From positions 186,001 through 250,000 of the forward strand of contig JBBDXW010000052.1 in assembly GCA_040902105.1 (NCBI GenBank): a DNA stretch of 64,000 nucleotides, written 5' to 3'. Below the pieces are notes generated by a model. That model saw nothing but the letters and a program-made list of their open reading frames with translations, was not told the origin of the DNA and searched no databases. Every line of letters starts with the position of its first letter. Positions within the stretch are counted from its first letter, which is position 1. This DNA is from IDS-8 sp040902105 (GTDB taxonomy: Bacteria > Pseudomonadota > Gammaproteobacteria > Steroidobacterales > Woeseiaceae). Positions 42,153 through 51,672 of this stretch are shown in pieces. The translations under genes were made by a program, and so were the position numbers.

Positions 42153-44495
42153 CTAGAAGTCGTACTCGAACATGAGGTAATACTCGCGCGGGCGGGCATA
42201 GCCAATTTCCGCATACCCGGCGCCCGTGGTCAGCGAGGAGTTGCCGCCGGTCGAATATATCTCATCGGTCGCGTTGGTCACCCCGGCACGAGCCCTCAAC
42301 GATCCGGCGTCGGGACCGACGATCACCGATGCATTCAGGATCGAGTAGGAAGAGTCCACCGCGATCTCGGGAGTGTTATTCGCATCCCAGAAAGTATCGT
42401 CGCGGTAACTCCAGTTGACCCTAGGGGCGATCATCCAGCCGTTGCCGAGCAGGCCGTTGAAGCCGACGCCGAGATTGAACTGCCATTCCGGCGTGAACGG
42501 CAGGCGGTTGCCGACCAGCACGCCGATTCCGGTGCCGGCTATCTCGCGCAGGCTGTCGACGCTCGAGTCCAGGTTGCCGACGCCTCCTTCGATGGTCCAT
42601 TGCTCCGTCGGCAGCCACGTCAGTTCCAGCTCGAATCCATCGATGCTCGCCTTGCCTGCATTGGCAAGATAGGGAGCTACGCCGGAGCGGTACGTGAATT
42701 GCAGGTCGTCGTAATCGGTCGTGAATACCGCACCGTTCAGGCGTAACGTCCGCTCGACCAGGTCCATCTTGAAGCCGATTTCCCAGGTCGCGGCTTCTTC
42801 CGGCCCGAAAGAGTGGATGCCGAGGGCGAAAGCCTGCGATGCCGCCACGGCGTTATTGTGCGGCGGTGTGCCCGGCACGAGCCCGAGCATGCTGGCGCAG
42901 GGCTCGAGGATCTGGCAGGTATTGAAGTGGCTGTTCCAGCCGCCGCCCTTGAACGCCTCCGCGTAGCTGAGATAGGTCATCACCCGTTCGGACCAGTGAT
43001 ACGAAGCCGAGGCGGTCATCGAAAAGTCGGTGAACGTGTCTTCGTAAAGCTGCACCGGCAGGTATTTCGCGTCCGGGTTCACGTAATTGAACTGGTCGGG
43101 CGTCGATCCCTTTGTGTCCTCCGTGTACCGGCCGCCGAGCGTGAGCGAGAGCTGGTCGGTAGCAGCGTAGGTCCACTGCGTGAAAACAGCCCAGCTGCTG
43201 TTTTCCGTGACATTGTTGTCGCTGTCCTCCTGGATCCCCGGCGCGGGATCGTTCAGCTGCACAAGGACGATGTCGTCGATCTCTTCCTCGAAGTAAAAAA
43301 CGCCGGCCGTGCCGCTCAGTCCTTCGGAAGTATATTGCAGCCGCAGTTCCTGGCTGAACTGATCGCCGTCGCTGTCATAGTCCGTGTGCAGAATCGTCAG
43401 CGGCGTATTGTCGGCGTCGCGAATGCCTTCCCAGTCAATCGACCGGTAGGCGGTTACCGACGACAGGTCCCAGACGTCGGTCAGCCCGTAGTCGAGGTGA
43501 AACGAGACGCCCCAGTTTTCGAGAATGCTTTCCATCGGATGCGTGCCGTTGTTGGCGTGCGGCCCCTTGTTCTGGAAATCGTTCGCGCAGCGATCGTCGT
43601 CGATCATCGGCACCGGCGCCGGAAACGCGGCGCCGGGGCAACCTGCATCGGCGCTTGCCACTATCGGAAAGGTTGCTGTCTCGTTCGCGGCAGCGAAAAC
43701 AAAGGGGTTGCCGTTCTCGTCTGCGTCGGTGTAGTCGAACTGGAACCTTGCGTTCAGCCGCTCACCGGGAGCGAACGCGACCTTTCCCGTCAACGTCCAG
43801 ACGCTGGTGTCGCCCAGGTCGTCGCCGGTCTGCACCCGGGTTACATAGCCGTCCTGCTGACGGGTACCGAACGAGAACCGGCTCTTTACGGTGTCGGACA
43901 AGGGTGCATCGACTGCAATGAAGAGATCGGCCAGGCTGTCTGAACCGGTGCCCGCCCGGATTGTCCCGCCGAACTCGTCGCCGGGATCGTTCGTGGTCAG
44001 CAGGATGGCGCCGCCGACGCTGTTCTTGCCGAACAGCGTTCCCTGGGGTCCGCGCAGCACCTGAACGCTCTGTATGTCCCGGAAGTCCATGGTCGCGCCA
44101 ATCGACTGGCTGATGTAGACATCGTCGATGTACAGCCCGACCCCGGGGTCTACCGACGAGGTGGGATCGATCTGGCCGACGCCGCGGATGAATATATTGG
44201 ACGATTTGTTGTTGCCTGCGAGCGTCGTCGCGTTGGTGAACTGCAGGTTGGGAGTGATCTGGTCGAGCTGTTCCGTGTTCACTACCATCCGGTCGCGAAG
44301 CCCTTTGGCCGTGAACGCGGCGACGGAGACCGGCGCATCCTGCAGGCTTTCCTCGATGCGTCGCGCGGTGACGGTGATCTCTTCGAGTTCGCCGCGTGCT
44401 GCCGCTTCCCCTTGCGCCCATGCCGTGCGACTGCCGCCGAATGTCCCGGCTGCCGCGACGGCCAGCGCCAGGTAAACAAGTGCCCCTGTTTTCAT
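42153..44495 (-). CDS. TonB-dependent receptor
   Basis: About 780 residues. Signal peptide MKTGALVYLALAVAAAGTFG, TonB box-like region EEITVTARR, a plug with SSNIFIRGVGQIDPTSSVDP and QVLRGPQGTLFGKNSVGGAI, then a 22-strand barrel ending YYLMFEYDF. The plug motifs are those of the large receptor group common in Sphingomonas-like and Steroidobacter-like bacteria, where they import aromatic compounds, sugars or steroids. It follows pobA convergently (39 bases) and is divergent from the GH105 gene, so a substrate cannot be fixed. The second ATG (44493-44495) is preferred; an ATG at 44,504 is too close to its GGAGG. Confidence 0.9.
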   Translation of the reverse strand: MKTGALVYLALAVAAAGTFGGSRTAWAQGEAAARGELEEITVTARRIEESLQDAPVSVAAFTAKGLRDRMVVNTEQLDQITPNLQFTNATTLAGNNKSSNIFIRGVGQIDPTSSVDPGVGLYIDDVYISQSIGATMDFRDIQSVQVLRGPQGTLFGKNSVGGAILLTTNDPGDEFGGTIRAGTGSDSLADLFIAVDAPLSDTVKSRFSFGTRQQDGYVTRVQTGDDLGDTSVWTLTGKVAFAPGERLNARFQFDYTDADENGNPFVFAAANETATFPIVASADAGCPGAAFPAPVPMIDDDRCANDFQNKGPHANNGTHPMESILENWGVSFHLDYGLTDVWDLSSVTAYRSIDWEGIRDADNTPLTILHTDYDSDGDQFSQELRLQYTSEGLSGTAGVFYFEEEIDDIVLVQLNDPAPGIQEDSDNNVTENSSWAVFTQWTYAATDQLSLTLGGRYTEDTKGSTPDQFNYVNPDAKYLPVQLYEDTFTDFSMTASASYHWSERVMTYLSYAEAFKGGGWNSHFNTCQILEPCASMLGLVPGTPPHNNAVAASQAFALGIHSFGPEEAATWEIGFKMDLVERTLRLNGAVFTTDYDDLQFTYRSGVAPYLANAGKASIDGFELELTWLPTEQWTIEGGVGNLDSSVDSLREIAGTGIGVLVGNRLPFTPEWQFNLGVGFNGLLGNGWMIAPRVNWSYRDDTFWDANNTPEIAVDSSYSILNASVIVGPDAGSLRARAGVTNATDEIYSTGGNSSLTTGAGYAEIGYARPREYYLMFEYDF

Positions 44496-44791
44496 GGCTC
44501 CCATCCCCCTCCGCGAGTTGGAGAGAGCATATCAATTCAGACGGACAGGTTGAGCGGGTTTGTATCAATATTGCAGTTGGAGGCATGAATTCGCTTTACG
44601 GCCGTTAACGCCATCAGCGGGTGCTCGCACGGTCGCGCGCGTCACTATGCACGCATCACGCGGGACGGTGAGTCGGGAACGTCCTCTCGTGAAAACATTT
44701 CGGCTGAGCGCCGTGAAAAGATGTTACGCCCGTGCGTTGTTCGGTTCACAGAGCGCGCTAGAATCGTACCGCCCTTTGCATCGGAGCACTC
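44496..44791. other. Divergent intergenic region, TonB receptor / GH105
   Basis: Nearly 300 bases without a recognised gene. It includes TGTATCAATATTGCAGTTGG around 44,560, an A+T-rich patch that may hold the receptor promoter. No clear operator found. Confidence 0.35.
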
Positions 44792-45925
44792 ATGAAGAGC
44801 CTGGCGGTTGCAGTGCTGAATTTATTGCTGGCAACCGGTTGTGCCGGGCAGCAGGTTTCCGTTCCGGATCAGGCCCGCAAAACGGGGGGAAAGGTTGCCG
44901 CATGGCAGCTTGCCCATATGGATCGCTTCGATTACGTCCGGACTTTTCGCGACCAGACCGAACACGGAACCGGCTGGATTCAGGCTGCCTTCTATATCGG
45001 TCTGACGCGCTGGGCAGCGACAACGGGCGATGCGCGCTACGTCGCCGCAATGGTCGAGAAAGCAGAGCAAAACCGCTGGCAGATCGGACCTGCCTCCTGG
45101 CACGCAGATGATCAGGCCATCGCACAGATGTACCTTGCACTTGCAGCCGCCGGCAACGAGGCTCGCATTGAACCGACCGTCGACGCCTTCGAGAGGATAC
45201 TCGCTGCGCCTCCGGACAACGACCTCGAGTTTCGGCAGGACACGAACGGGCAATCCGAGGGAACGTGTCAGCGGCGCTGGTGCTGGTGCGATGCACTGTT
45301 CATGGCGCCGCCGGCCTGGGCAATGCTGAGCAACGTCACGGGTGATCCCCGATATCGCGAGCATGCATTGCGCGAGTACTTCGCAACCAAAGAGTTCCTG
45401 TACGACGATGAGGATCACCTCTTCTACCGTGACAGCCGGTTTTTCGAGCAGAGGACGAAGTTCGGCAACAGGGTTTTCTGGAGCCGGGGGAATGGCTGGG
45501 TGTTTGCGGGCCTTCCGCTGTTGCTCGAAGCGTTGCCCGATGAGCATCCGCACCGGGACAGACTGCTGCTGCTCTACAAGGAGATGGCTGCGGCGTTCAG
45601 GAATCTGCAGCATCCCCGGGGATACTGGTCGTCGTCCTTACTGGACGTAGAGCACGACCCTTTGCCGGAAACCAGCGGCACGGCGTTCATCACCTTCGGC
45701 CTGGCATGGGGCGTCAATCGGAACGTCATCTCGAAAGACGAATACGGTCATTCCGTCGAGAAAGGCTGGCTGGCGCTCGTCGACGCCGTCGATGCACAAG
45801 GCAAACCCGGCTGGGTACAACAAGTGGGCAACGCGCCGGACGAAGTACGCGCGACTGATACACAATTGTACGGCTCCGGCGCATTGCTGCTAGCTGCATC
45901 GGAGATGTTTCACTGGCGCACCTAG
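44792..45925 (+). CDS. Glycoside hydrolase family 88/105-like lipoprotein
   Basis: 377 residues. Lipoprotein signal ending in the lipobox LLATGC. The catalytic (alpha/alpha)6 domain has the family blocks RWCWCDALFMAPPAW, the WSRGNGWVFAGLPLLLEALP motif and TSGTAFITFGLAWGVN. GH105 enzymes hydrolyse unsaturated rhamnogalacturonyl or glucuronyl units left by polysaccharide lyases; the predicted general-acid Asp lies in the WCDALFM region. The anchoring suggests a periplasmic or surface location. It may work with the adjacent divergent TonB receptor. Substrate not determined. Confidence 0.85.
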   Translation: MKSLAVAVLNLLLATGCAGQQVSVPDQARKTGGKVAAWQLAHMDRFDYVRTFRDQTEHGTGWIQAAFYIGLTRWAATTGDARYVAAMVEKAEQNRWQIGPASWHADDQAIAQMYLALAAAGNEARIEPTVDAFERILAAPPDNDLEFRQDTNGQSEGTCQRRWCWCDALFMAPPAWAMLSNVTGDPRYREHALREYFATKEFLYDDEDHLFYRDSRFFEQRTKFGNRVFWSRGNGWVFAGLPLLLEALPDEHPHRDRLLLLYKEMAAAFRNLQHPRGYWSSSLLDVEHDPLPETSGTAFITFGLAWGVNRNVISKDEYGHSVEKGWLALVDAVDAQGKPGWVQQVGNAPDEVRATDTQLYGSGALLLAASEMFHWRT

Positions 45926-45966
45926 ACCACTCGACGATAGTCCCTGGCAACGGCCGCGGCCTCGCT

Positions 45967-47145
45967 CTACCGTTGCGGCGACAGGGTCCGATCCCAGTTC
46001 AGCACACCGTATTTCTTCAGGATCCGCTTCACGCCGTCGAGCGGAATCGCTTCCATCCTGCCGCGCGAGCTTTCGACGGTGGTGGCTTTCAGGATCGCGT
46101 TGTAGATGGCTTCCTCGGTCGCCTCTGCGGTCGCGGCGAACAGCGGCGACATCGCCTCGTTCGTCAGTGACGGGGTCACGACGGGCGCGTCGCTGCTGCG
46201 CGGCCGTCGCACATCGGGATGCGTCGAGAAAGCGATCACGTAATCGCCTGACCCGTTGCTCGCGAACGAACCGGTGCGGGCCAGCCCCATCACCGCGCGC
46301 ATGGCGAGACGGTCGAGGCTGCGGGCGGTGAGCGGCGCGTCCGTGGCCACGACCATCATGATGGAGCCGTCATCGGGATGTGCTTCGGCGGCAGAAGCAT
46401 CGAGCTCGCTGCGGTACGAGTAATCTTCGAGCTCGCGCCCGACGGGCGCGCCGTTCATCGTCAGCACGCCGCCGTAGTTCGTCTGCACCAGCACCCCGAT
46501 CGTGTAGCCGCCGAGCGCTTCCGGCAGCACGCGCGAGCTGGTTCCAATGCCGCCTTTCCAGCCGAAGGCCTGCGTGCCGGTGCCCGCGCCGACACTGCCT
46601 TCGGCGACCGCGCCGCCGCTCGCTGCGTCAAGCGCGGCAAAAACCTCTTTCCGCTGAATCGGGTCGGCCCACATGTTGTTGACATTGGCATCGTTGGTCT
46701 CGCCCACGACCGGGTTTACGGTGTGCTCACCCATGCCCGGCTGCTCGTATACCCATTCCTTCAGCGCGTTCGCGGCACTCCAGACGCACAGCGTGCAAGT
46801 CAGCAGTACCGGAGTTTCGATCTCGCCGAATTCGCGCACCTGCGTTTCGCCGATCAGCTTGCCGTAGCCGTTGCCGACATGTATCCACGCCGGCACCGGG
46901 TGCGTGTAAAGGTTGCCGGGAGCGGGAATGATCGCGGTGACGCCGGTGCGGATGTCGTCGCCTTCGATGCGCGTCGCGTGGCCTACCAGCACGCCGTCGA
47001 CGTCGGTGATCGCGTTCAACTCGCCGGTCGGGAAGATGCCGACCACCAGGCCGATATCCCGGGCCCGCGGCCTTTCCTCCGCGCCGGCAACACTGCCAAA
47101 AAGCGCAAGTGCCGCGATGCACAGACTCATCGATATAATTTTCAT
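45967..47145 (-). CDS. P1-family (S58, DmpA-type) aminopeptidase
   Basis: 392 residues; signal peptide MKIISMSLCIAALALFGSVAG. The autoprocessing N-terminal-nucleophile fold is clear: ITDVDGVLVGHAT near the N-terminus, VGETNDANVNNM and AFGWKGGIGTSSRVLPEALG, where cleavage before the Ser/Thr in GIGTSSR gives the active enzyme. DmpA/BapA relatives release N-terminal D- or beta-amino acids, including beta-alanine, from small peptides and amides. It is the third gene after an aminotransferase and a beta-keto acid cleavage enzyme, which suits a beta-amino-acid route. Signal peptide predicts periplasmic action. Confidence 0.88.
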   Translation of the reverse strand: MKIISMSLCIAALALFGSVAGAEERPRARDIGLVVGIFPTGELNAITDVDGVLVGHATRIEGDDIRTGVTAIIPAPGNLYTHPVPAWIHVGNGYGKLIGETQVREFGEIETPVLLTCTLCVWSAANALKEWVYEQPGMGEHTVNPVVGETNDANVNNMWADPIQRKEVFAALDAASGGAVAEGSVGAGTGTQAFGWKGGIGTSSRVLPEALGGYTIGVLVQTNYGGVLTMNGAPVGRELEDYSYRSELDASAAEAHPDDGSIMMVVATDAPLTARSLDRLAMRAVMGLARTGSFASNGSGDYVIAFSTHPDVRRPRSSDAPVVTPSLTNEAMSPLFAATAEATEEAIYNAILKATTVESSRGRMEAIPLDGVKRILKKYGVLNWDRTLSPQR

Positions 47146-47176
47146 GACATCCCCCGGAATTTCGCTAGTGTACCCA

Positions 47177-48022
47177 CTAGCGAAACATGAATGCATCACG
47201 CACTTCATCGGCGCTTGCCGGCCGGCGCGAGCTTTGTTCGGTCGCGGCGGTGAACTGGGCAACGAGTGCCGCATTGTCGCCGGCCGGGCTTCCGTCGGCC
47301 AGCAGCAGGTTGTTCTCGAAGCCGATCCGGACATGGCCGCCTTGGCCGAGCGCCGCGAGCATCGCCCGATGCTCGTGCGGGCCGAAGCAGCAGGCCGTCC
47401 ATGAGAACCCGGCCGTATCCACCGACGACAACAAACCATCGAGCTCTGCGGGATCGCCGGCCTGCTGATCCGTATAGCGGCCGAGTACCAGCAGACACGA
47501 CGGATATTCCTCGGCAAACACGCCGCGGCGGCGCATGGATTCGAAGCGCTGCAGCTCCTCGACCGAGTACAGAATGTACTGCGGCCAGATATGTTCCCTG
47601 ACCAGCCAGGAAAAAAACCGGGCAGCAGCCGGTTCGGCCTTGTCACCCGGACACAACTCGCGCAACGCAAGCGACGCCGCCTCCGGACGCAATTGTTGCA
47701 CGACCGACTTCTGCTCATCCGGCGTGTAGCGGCCGACGGCTTCGGTGGTTACCTGCAGAATCAGCGCGTCGCCGGTTTGCCGGGTAATGCGACGCATAGC
47801 GTCACGATAGGCATCGGGATTCAGCGTGTGCCGTCCCGCATCGTCACGCACATGCAGATGCAGCACCGACGCGCCTGCATCGGCCAGGCTCACGGCACAA
47901 TCGGCGAGCTCGTCCGCGGTGACGGGCAACGCCGGATGGTCGCTGTGCGTGCGGCGCGCGCCGTTCGGCGCGGTCATGACCATGATGCGTTCGGCCGCAA
48001 ACTGCTGATGCCTGTTCTGCAT
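47177..48022 (-). CDS. Beta-keto acid cleavage enzyme (BKACE, DUF849)
   Basis: 281 residues. Opening IMVMTAPNGARRTHSDHPALPVT and VLHLHVRDDAGRHTLNPDAY with the zinc-binding HLH, the GPHEHRAML and ILRVGFENN-like HVRIGFENNLLLADG motifs of BKACE. These zinc enzymes cleave a beta-keto acid with acetyl-CoA, giving acetoacetate and an acyl-CoA (Kce type). Starts four bases after the aminotransferase stop. Together they suggest deamination of a beta-amino acid to a beta-keto acid, which is then cleaved. The side-chain specificity is unknown. Confidence 0.87.
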   Translation of the reverse strand: MQNRHQQFAAERIMVMTAPNGARRTHSDHPALPVTADELADCAVSLADAGASVLHLHVRDDAGRHTLNPDAYRDAMRRITRQTGDALILQVTTEAVGRYTPDEQKSVVQQLRPEAASLALRELCPGDKAEPAAARFFSWLVREHIWPQYILYSVEELQRFESMRRRGVFAEEYPSCLLVLGRYTDQQAGDPAELDGLLSSVDTAGFSWTACCFGPHEHRAMLAALGQGGHVRIGFENNLLLADGSPAGDNAALVAQFTAATEQSSRRPASADEVRDAFMFR

Positions 48023-48026
48023 GCCG

Positions 48027-49352
48027 TCAGCTCAGCTTGAGCCCGTTCAGAACCCGCCCGAGTCGCATGACCAGTTCGTCGACGTTGTCTTCTGTATAGA
48101 TGAACGGCGGGGCCAGCAGAATGTGCGCACCGTCGCGACCATTGGCCGTACCGCCGCCCGGATAGCACACCAGCCCCTCGGCCATGGCTTCGTTTCGCAG
48201 TCGAGCGGGCAGCCCGAGCGCGGCGGGCGGCGGTGCCCTGGTCTCGCGATCGATGACCAGTTCGATGCCGATGAAAAGACCGCGGCCGCGGATGTCGCCG
48301 ACGTGCGGATGGTTGCTGAAAGTCGACGCGAGCCGCGATCGCAGCATCGCGCCCATGCGCTGCACGTTCTCCAGCAGCTTATCGCTTTCGATGACCGAGG
48401 CCACCGCTACTCCCGCGGCGCAGGCCGTTGCATGCCCGACGTAGGTGTGACCGTGCGCAAAGCTGCCGTAGCGAGCGACGATCTGCTCGTGGATTTCGCC
48501 GCGCGCAACGGCGGCGCCAAGCGGCTGGTACCCTCCGCCCAGGCCTTTCGCGAGGGTGACGATGTCCGGCACGACTCCCTCCTGCTCGAATGCGAACCAG
48601 GTGCCGGTGCGCCCGCAGCCGGCCATCACCTCGTCGAGGACCAGGAGAATGTCGTGCTGCGCACAGGTATCGCGTATGGCGCGGAAATAGCCTGGCGTCG
48701 CGGGTACGGCACCGAGCGTTGCACCGACGACGGTTTCGGCGACGAAAGCAGCGATATTTTCGGCGCCGTGCGTTTTTATGGCGTCGAGCAATGATGCCGC
48801 GGCGCGCCGGCCGTAATCCTCCGCCTCTTCGCCCACCTGGCGGTGCCGATATTCGTAACACGGCGCTACCTTCGGCCAGTCGTGCAACAGCGGGCCGAAC
48901 AGTTGTTGACGCACGGGATTGCCGGAGAGCGACAAGGCGCCGAGCGTATTGCCGTGATAGCTCTGCTCCCGGCTGACGAACAGTCGCTTGCGATCCTGCC
49001 CGCGCGCCATCCAATATTGACGCGCGAGCTTGATCGCCGCCTCGTTTGCTTCCGATCCGCCGGAGACGAAGTAGACGCGGGCAGAAGGCTCGGGGAAGCG
49101 TGCAGCCAGCATCCTGGCGAGCGTTTCCTGCGGCGCATTCGTGAAGAACGCGGTGTGCGCATACGCGCAGGATTCGAGCTGCTCGCGAATCGCCGCAATC
49201 ACCGCCGGATGGCCGTGGCCCACTGCAGAGACCGCTGCGCCGCCACTGCCATCGAGGTACCGGCGACCGTCGGCGTCATAGAGATACACGCCCTCGCCGC
49301 GCTCGATCGAAGGATAGCGGTGTAACGGATCGCGATAGAAAACGCTGCTCAG
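48027..49352 (-). CDS. Class III PLP-dependent aminotransferase (omega-amino/beta-amino acid type), apparent CTG start
   Basis: PLP enzyme of fold type I: YFVSGGSEANEAAIKLARQY, AETVVGATLGAVPATPGYF, ILLVLDEVMAGCGRTGTWFA and the PLP lysine in TLAKGLGGGYQPLGA. The first ATG/GTG (GTG, 49,289) lies inside the conserved GVYLYDADG block and would cut off the normal N-terminus. Upstream in frame, SSVFYRDPLHRYPSIERGEG matches the family start and the only initiator is the CTG at 49350-49352, so I set the start there (441 residues). It likely transaminates a beta- or omega-amino acid. First gene of the BKACE-peptidase operon. Confidence 0.82.
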   Translation of the reverse strand: MSSVFYRDPLHRYPSIERGEGVYLYDADGRRYLDGSGGAAVSAVGHGHPAVIAAIREQLESCAYAHTAFFTNAPQETLARMLAARFPEPSARVYFVSGGSEANEAAIKLARQYWMARGQDRKRLFVSREQSYHGNTLGALSLSGNPVRQQLFGPLLHDWPKVAPCYEYRHRQVGEEAEDYGRRAAASLLDAIKTHGAENIAAFVAETVVGATLGAVPATPGYFRAIRDTCAQHDILLVLDEVMAGCGRTGTWFAFEQEGVVPDIVTLAKGLGGGYQPLGAAVARGEIHEQIVARYGSFAHGHTYVGHATACAAGVAVASVIESDKLLENVQRMGAMLRSRLASTFSNHPHVGDIRGRGLFIGIELVIDRETRAPPPAALGLPARLRNEAMAEGLVCYPGGGTANGRDGAHILLAPPFIYTEDNVDELVMRLGRVLNGLKLS

Positions 49353-49426
49353 TGGTGGTTCCGGATCTTCAGACTTCTGCGATGCGCAGCGTAACAGGTC
49401 GCCTCAGAATGTCACCCGATGCGCCT

Positions 49427-50329
49427 CTAACGGATGCACCAGGACCGCACACCTTGCCGTTCAAGAAACTCCTCTGCGTCCGCACCCATGAGCATCGCAA
49501 GAGTGGACAACATGCCCGCCTGGGTACAGGTATGGGCGGCGACGGTCACGGACCGCGGAGCATCAACCACCGGCCATCCCGTCTGCGGATTCAGCAGGTG
49601 GCTGTAACGAACGCCATTCTTCAGCAGGAAACGCCTGGCATCGCCGCTGGTCGCCAGGCCGCCCTGCTGCAGCCTTATGCGCTTGAAAGCCTCGCCGGAA
49701 CCGGCGCCGAGCGCCTCGATGCCGACCCTCCACGGTCCGCCCGACACCGCGCCGACCGCGGCAATGTCGCCGCCGAAGTTGACGAGGCATGGCGCATCGC
49801 TGAGCGACGCGGCAAGCGCGGCCGCCCGGTCGACCGCGTACTCCTTTCCGATTCCGCCGAAGTCTATCTGCATCCCGGGAGCAAGCGTCAGTACGGGGCT
49901 TTCCCAGACGGCCTTGGGCCAACCGACCCTTTCCAGCACCGCACGCACCTGACCTTCTTCGGGAACGCGATCGCTGCCGTCGAAGATCCAGACTTCTCGC
50001 AGCACGCCCGACGTGATGTCGAAACGTCCGTCGCTCAGCCGGTGAAGCGTTGCCGCAAAATCGATCAGGTTCGCGGTTTCCTCGTCGAGCAGGACGGGGG
50101 AGCCGTTGGCTGAATTGATCCGATCCACGATGTTGCCGCGGCGGTAGCGGCTGTATTTCGCTTCGACCCGCCCGGCCTCTGCGGCAGCCTGCTCGAGCTG
50201 CTTCCGAGCCGTAGCGCGGTCCGACTTCGACAGGATCTGGCACGGGCTTGCCATGGCGACGAAGTCACCGCACCAGTGATCCTGCCGCCGTGTTACGGAG
50301 GGCGATGTCTGACGTGCCGCCGCGGCCAC
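49427..50329 (-). CDS. apbE: FAD:protein FMN transferase (ApbE family)
   Basis: About 300 residues; start at a GTG with GAGG five bases upstream (longer starts to 50,353 possible). Motifs of ApbE include MASPCQILSKS near the N-terminus, ANLIDFAATLHRLSDGRFDITSG, MQIDFGGIGKEYAVDRAA, VNFGGDIAAVG and SHLLNPQTGWPV. It attaches FMN covalently to a Thr/Ser of a target protein outside the cytoplasm. No lipobox is seen. It belongs to a recurring TlpA-DUF4266-DUF3570-ApbE cassette, which suggests that one of these partners, or a product elsewhere, is flavinylated. Confidence 0.88.
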   Translation of the reverse strand: MAAAARQTSPSVTRRQDHWCGDFVAMASPCQILSKSDRATARKQLEQAAAEAGRVEAKYSRYRRGNIVDRINSANGSPVLLDEETANLIDFAATLHRLSDGRFDITSGVLREVWIFDGSDRVPEEGQVRAVLERVGWPKAVWESPVLTLAPGMQIDFGGIGKEYAVDRAAALAASLSDAPCLVNFGGDIAAVGAVSGGPWRVGIEALGAGSGEAFKRIRLQQGGLATSGDARRFLLKNGVRYSHLLNPQTGWPVVDAPRSVTVAAHTCTQAGMLSTLAMLMGADAEEFLERQGVRSWCIR

Positions 50330-50336
50330 GAAAGCC

Positions 50337-51650
50337 TCACATGCCGAATCCAAAGCTGAAATTGAGAATGACGGCGTCGAGGTCGGGGTACAACGAACTT
50401 TGATCGTGACTGCCGATCAACTGGTGGGTCGGTATCTCGCCGTCCTGGCGGTAATATTCGAGCCGCACCGCAAAGTCTTTTCCGGATGACGTTCGCCAGC
50501 CGTACTTGAGACCGGCCGTAATGGCATCGAAACTGCCCAGGCGGTAATCCGCGGATGCGAACTGCGGCAACGGCTCGCCGTCGACAAGACTGGCCCGATA
50601 GAAGTCCGCCTCGCTCTGCGTATAAAAACGAAGGTGCGGCTCGATGTAACTCGTGTCTCCGAGCGGAAGGTTGAGCTTCGTTTCAAGCGTGTGTGAATCG
50701 ATGCCCCAGTCGTCGGTCATGTACCGGTAGGACATGTCCAGCACCTTGCCGCCCATGAAGTATTTTCCCTGGCCGAACAGGCTGTGCTTGGTGCGTTTGT
50801 CCGGCCGGCTTTCGAAGCGATACTGGTGCAACGGTCCTGCGGCACCGGGTGCAGGCGTACGCAAAATTGCGTCTCCGGACAGCGGATCGACCACGCTCAG
50901 GATTTTGTAGGGGTCGTTCAGGTATCCGGTCCCGTCGCTCAGCGAGTAATTCAGCTGGACCAGAAGGTTCTCATTGACGGCCTGGGTGACTCCCAGCAGC
51001 AGGTCAACCACGTCCTTGTTTTCGGTGCCCCCTCTTTCGGACAGGTCTCGGACATCGGACATGAAGCCCAACGGCAGCGGCGCGCCTCCTTCCGGATCGA
51101 GCTCATCCCGCGCCAGGGCAAGGCCGAGACTGACGGTGGTGTTGCGCTTGTTGAAATCCCTGGAGAGCGCGAAATTCGCGCCGACGTGAGTGTAGTCGTA
51201 TTCGGTGGAGAAACTGAGGCCGGCCGTGCCGGCATAATCGCGGCCGAGCGGTTGCCGCCAGCTCGCAGTCAATGCATAGCGCGTATCGAGGAACGTATCG
51301 TCCAGCGGCATTTCTCCCGCCGCAACCTGATACGTCGATTCGCCGGAGGGCCGCGTGAACGTCTGCAATTCGTCCTGCGGAACTGCGCCGCTCGGCGTTG
51401 CCCCTGTGAGTGAATCCACCGCAAGACCCACGCTCAGGATCCTGTCATCCGCAAACAGCCGGCGCGCAAGAAGATTCAGGCTCAGGTCCTGCACGCGACC
51501 GCCGTCTTCTCCATAGTAAAGAAGGGCCGTATCGAATTCCCACTCCGGTTGTTCCTGTGCAAGGACGGGCAATGTCGCCGCGGTGCCAAGCAGGGAGCAG
51601 GTGGCGGCCGCAAGCCCTTGCGCAATGTTTCCTGTGTTCTTTGCACTCAC
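50337..51650 (-). CDS. DUF3570 outer-membrane beta-barrel protein
   Basis: 437 residues; signal peptide, then alternating beta-strands such as RYALTASWRQPLGRDYAGTA, GLSFSTEYDYTHVGANFALS and HLRFYTQSEADFY, ending ILNFSFGFGM. These are features of DUF3570 proteins. Probably an outer-membrane barrel whose job is unknown; in this cassette it may be the export or docking partner of the small DUF4266 lipoprotein. The DUF4266 gene ends 22 bases before its start. Confidence 0.82.
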   Translation of the reverse strand: MSAKNTGNIAQGLAAATCSLLGTAATLPVLAQEQPEWEFDTALLYYGEDGGRVQDLSLNLLARRLFADDRILSVGLAVDSLTGATPSGAVPQDELQTFTRPSGESTYQVAAGEMPLDDTFLDTRYALTASWRQPLGRDYAGTAGLSFSTEYDYTHVGANFALSRDFNKRNTTVSLGLALARDELDPEGGAPLPLGFMSDVRDLSERGGTENKDVVDLLLGVTQAVNENLLVQLNYSLSDGTGYLNDPYKILSVVDPLSGDAILRTPAPGAAGPLHQYRFESRPDKRTKHSLFGQGKYFMGGKVLDMSYRYMTDDWGIDSHTLETKLNLPLGDTSYIEPHLRFYTQSEADFYRASLVDGEPLPQFASADYRLGSFDAITAGLKYGWRTSSGKDFAVRLEYYRQDGEIPTHQLIGSHDQSSLYPDLDAVILNFSFGFGM

Positions 51651-51672
51651 GCGTTATCTCCCTGCCCGGCCG

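Noticed and set aside
44540..44600. Third copy of the zinc-operon dyad at the TonB receptor promoter
   Set aside because: TATCAATATTGCAGTTGG has some similarity but lacks the CTGATA centre and the inverted arms.
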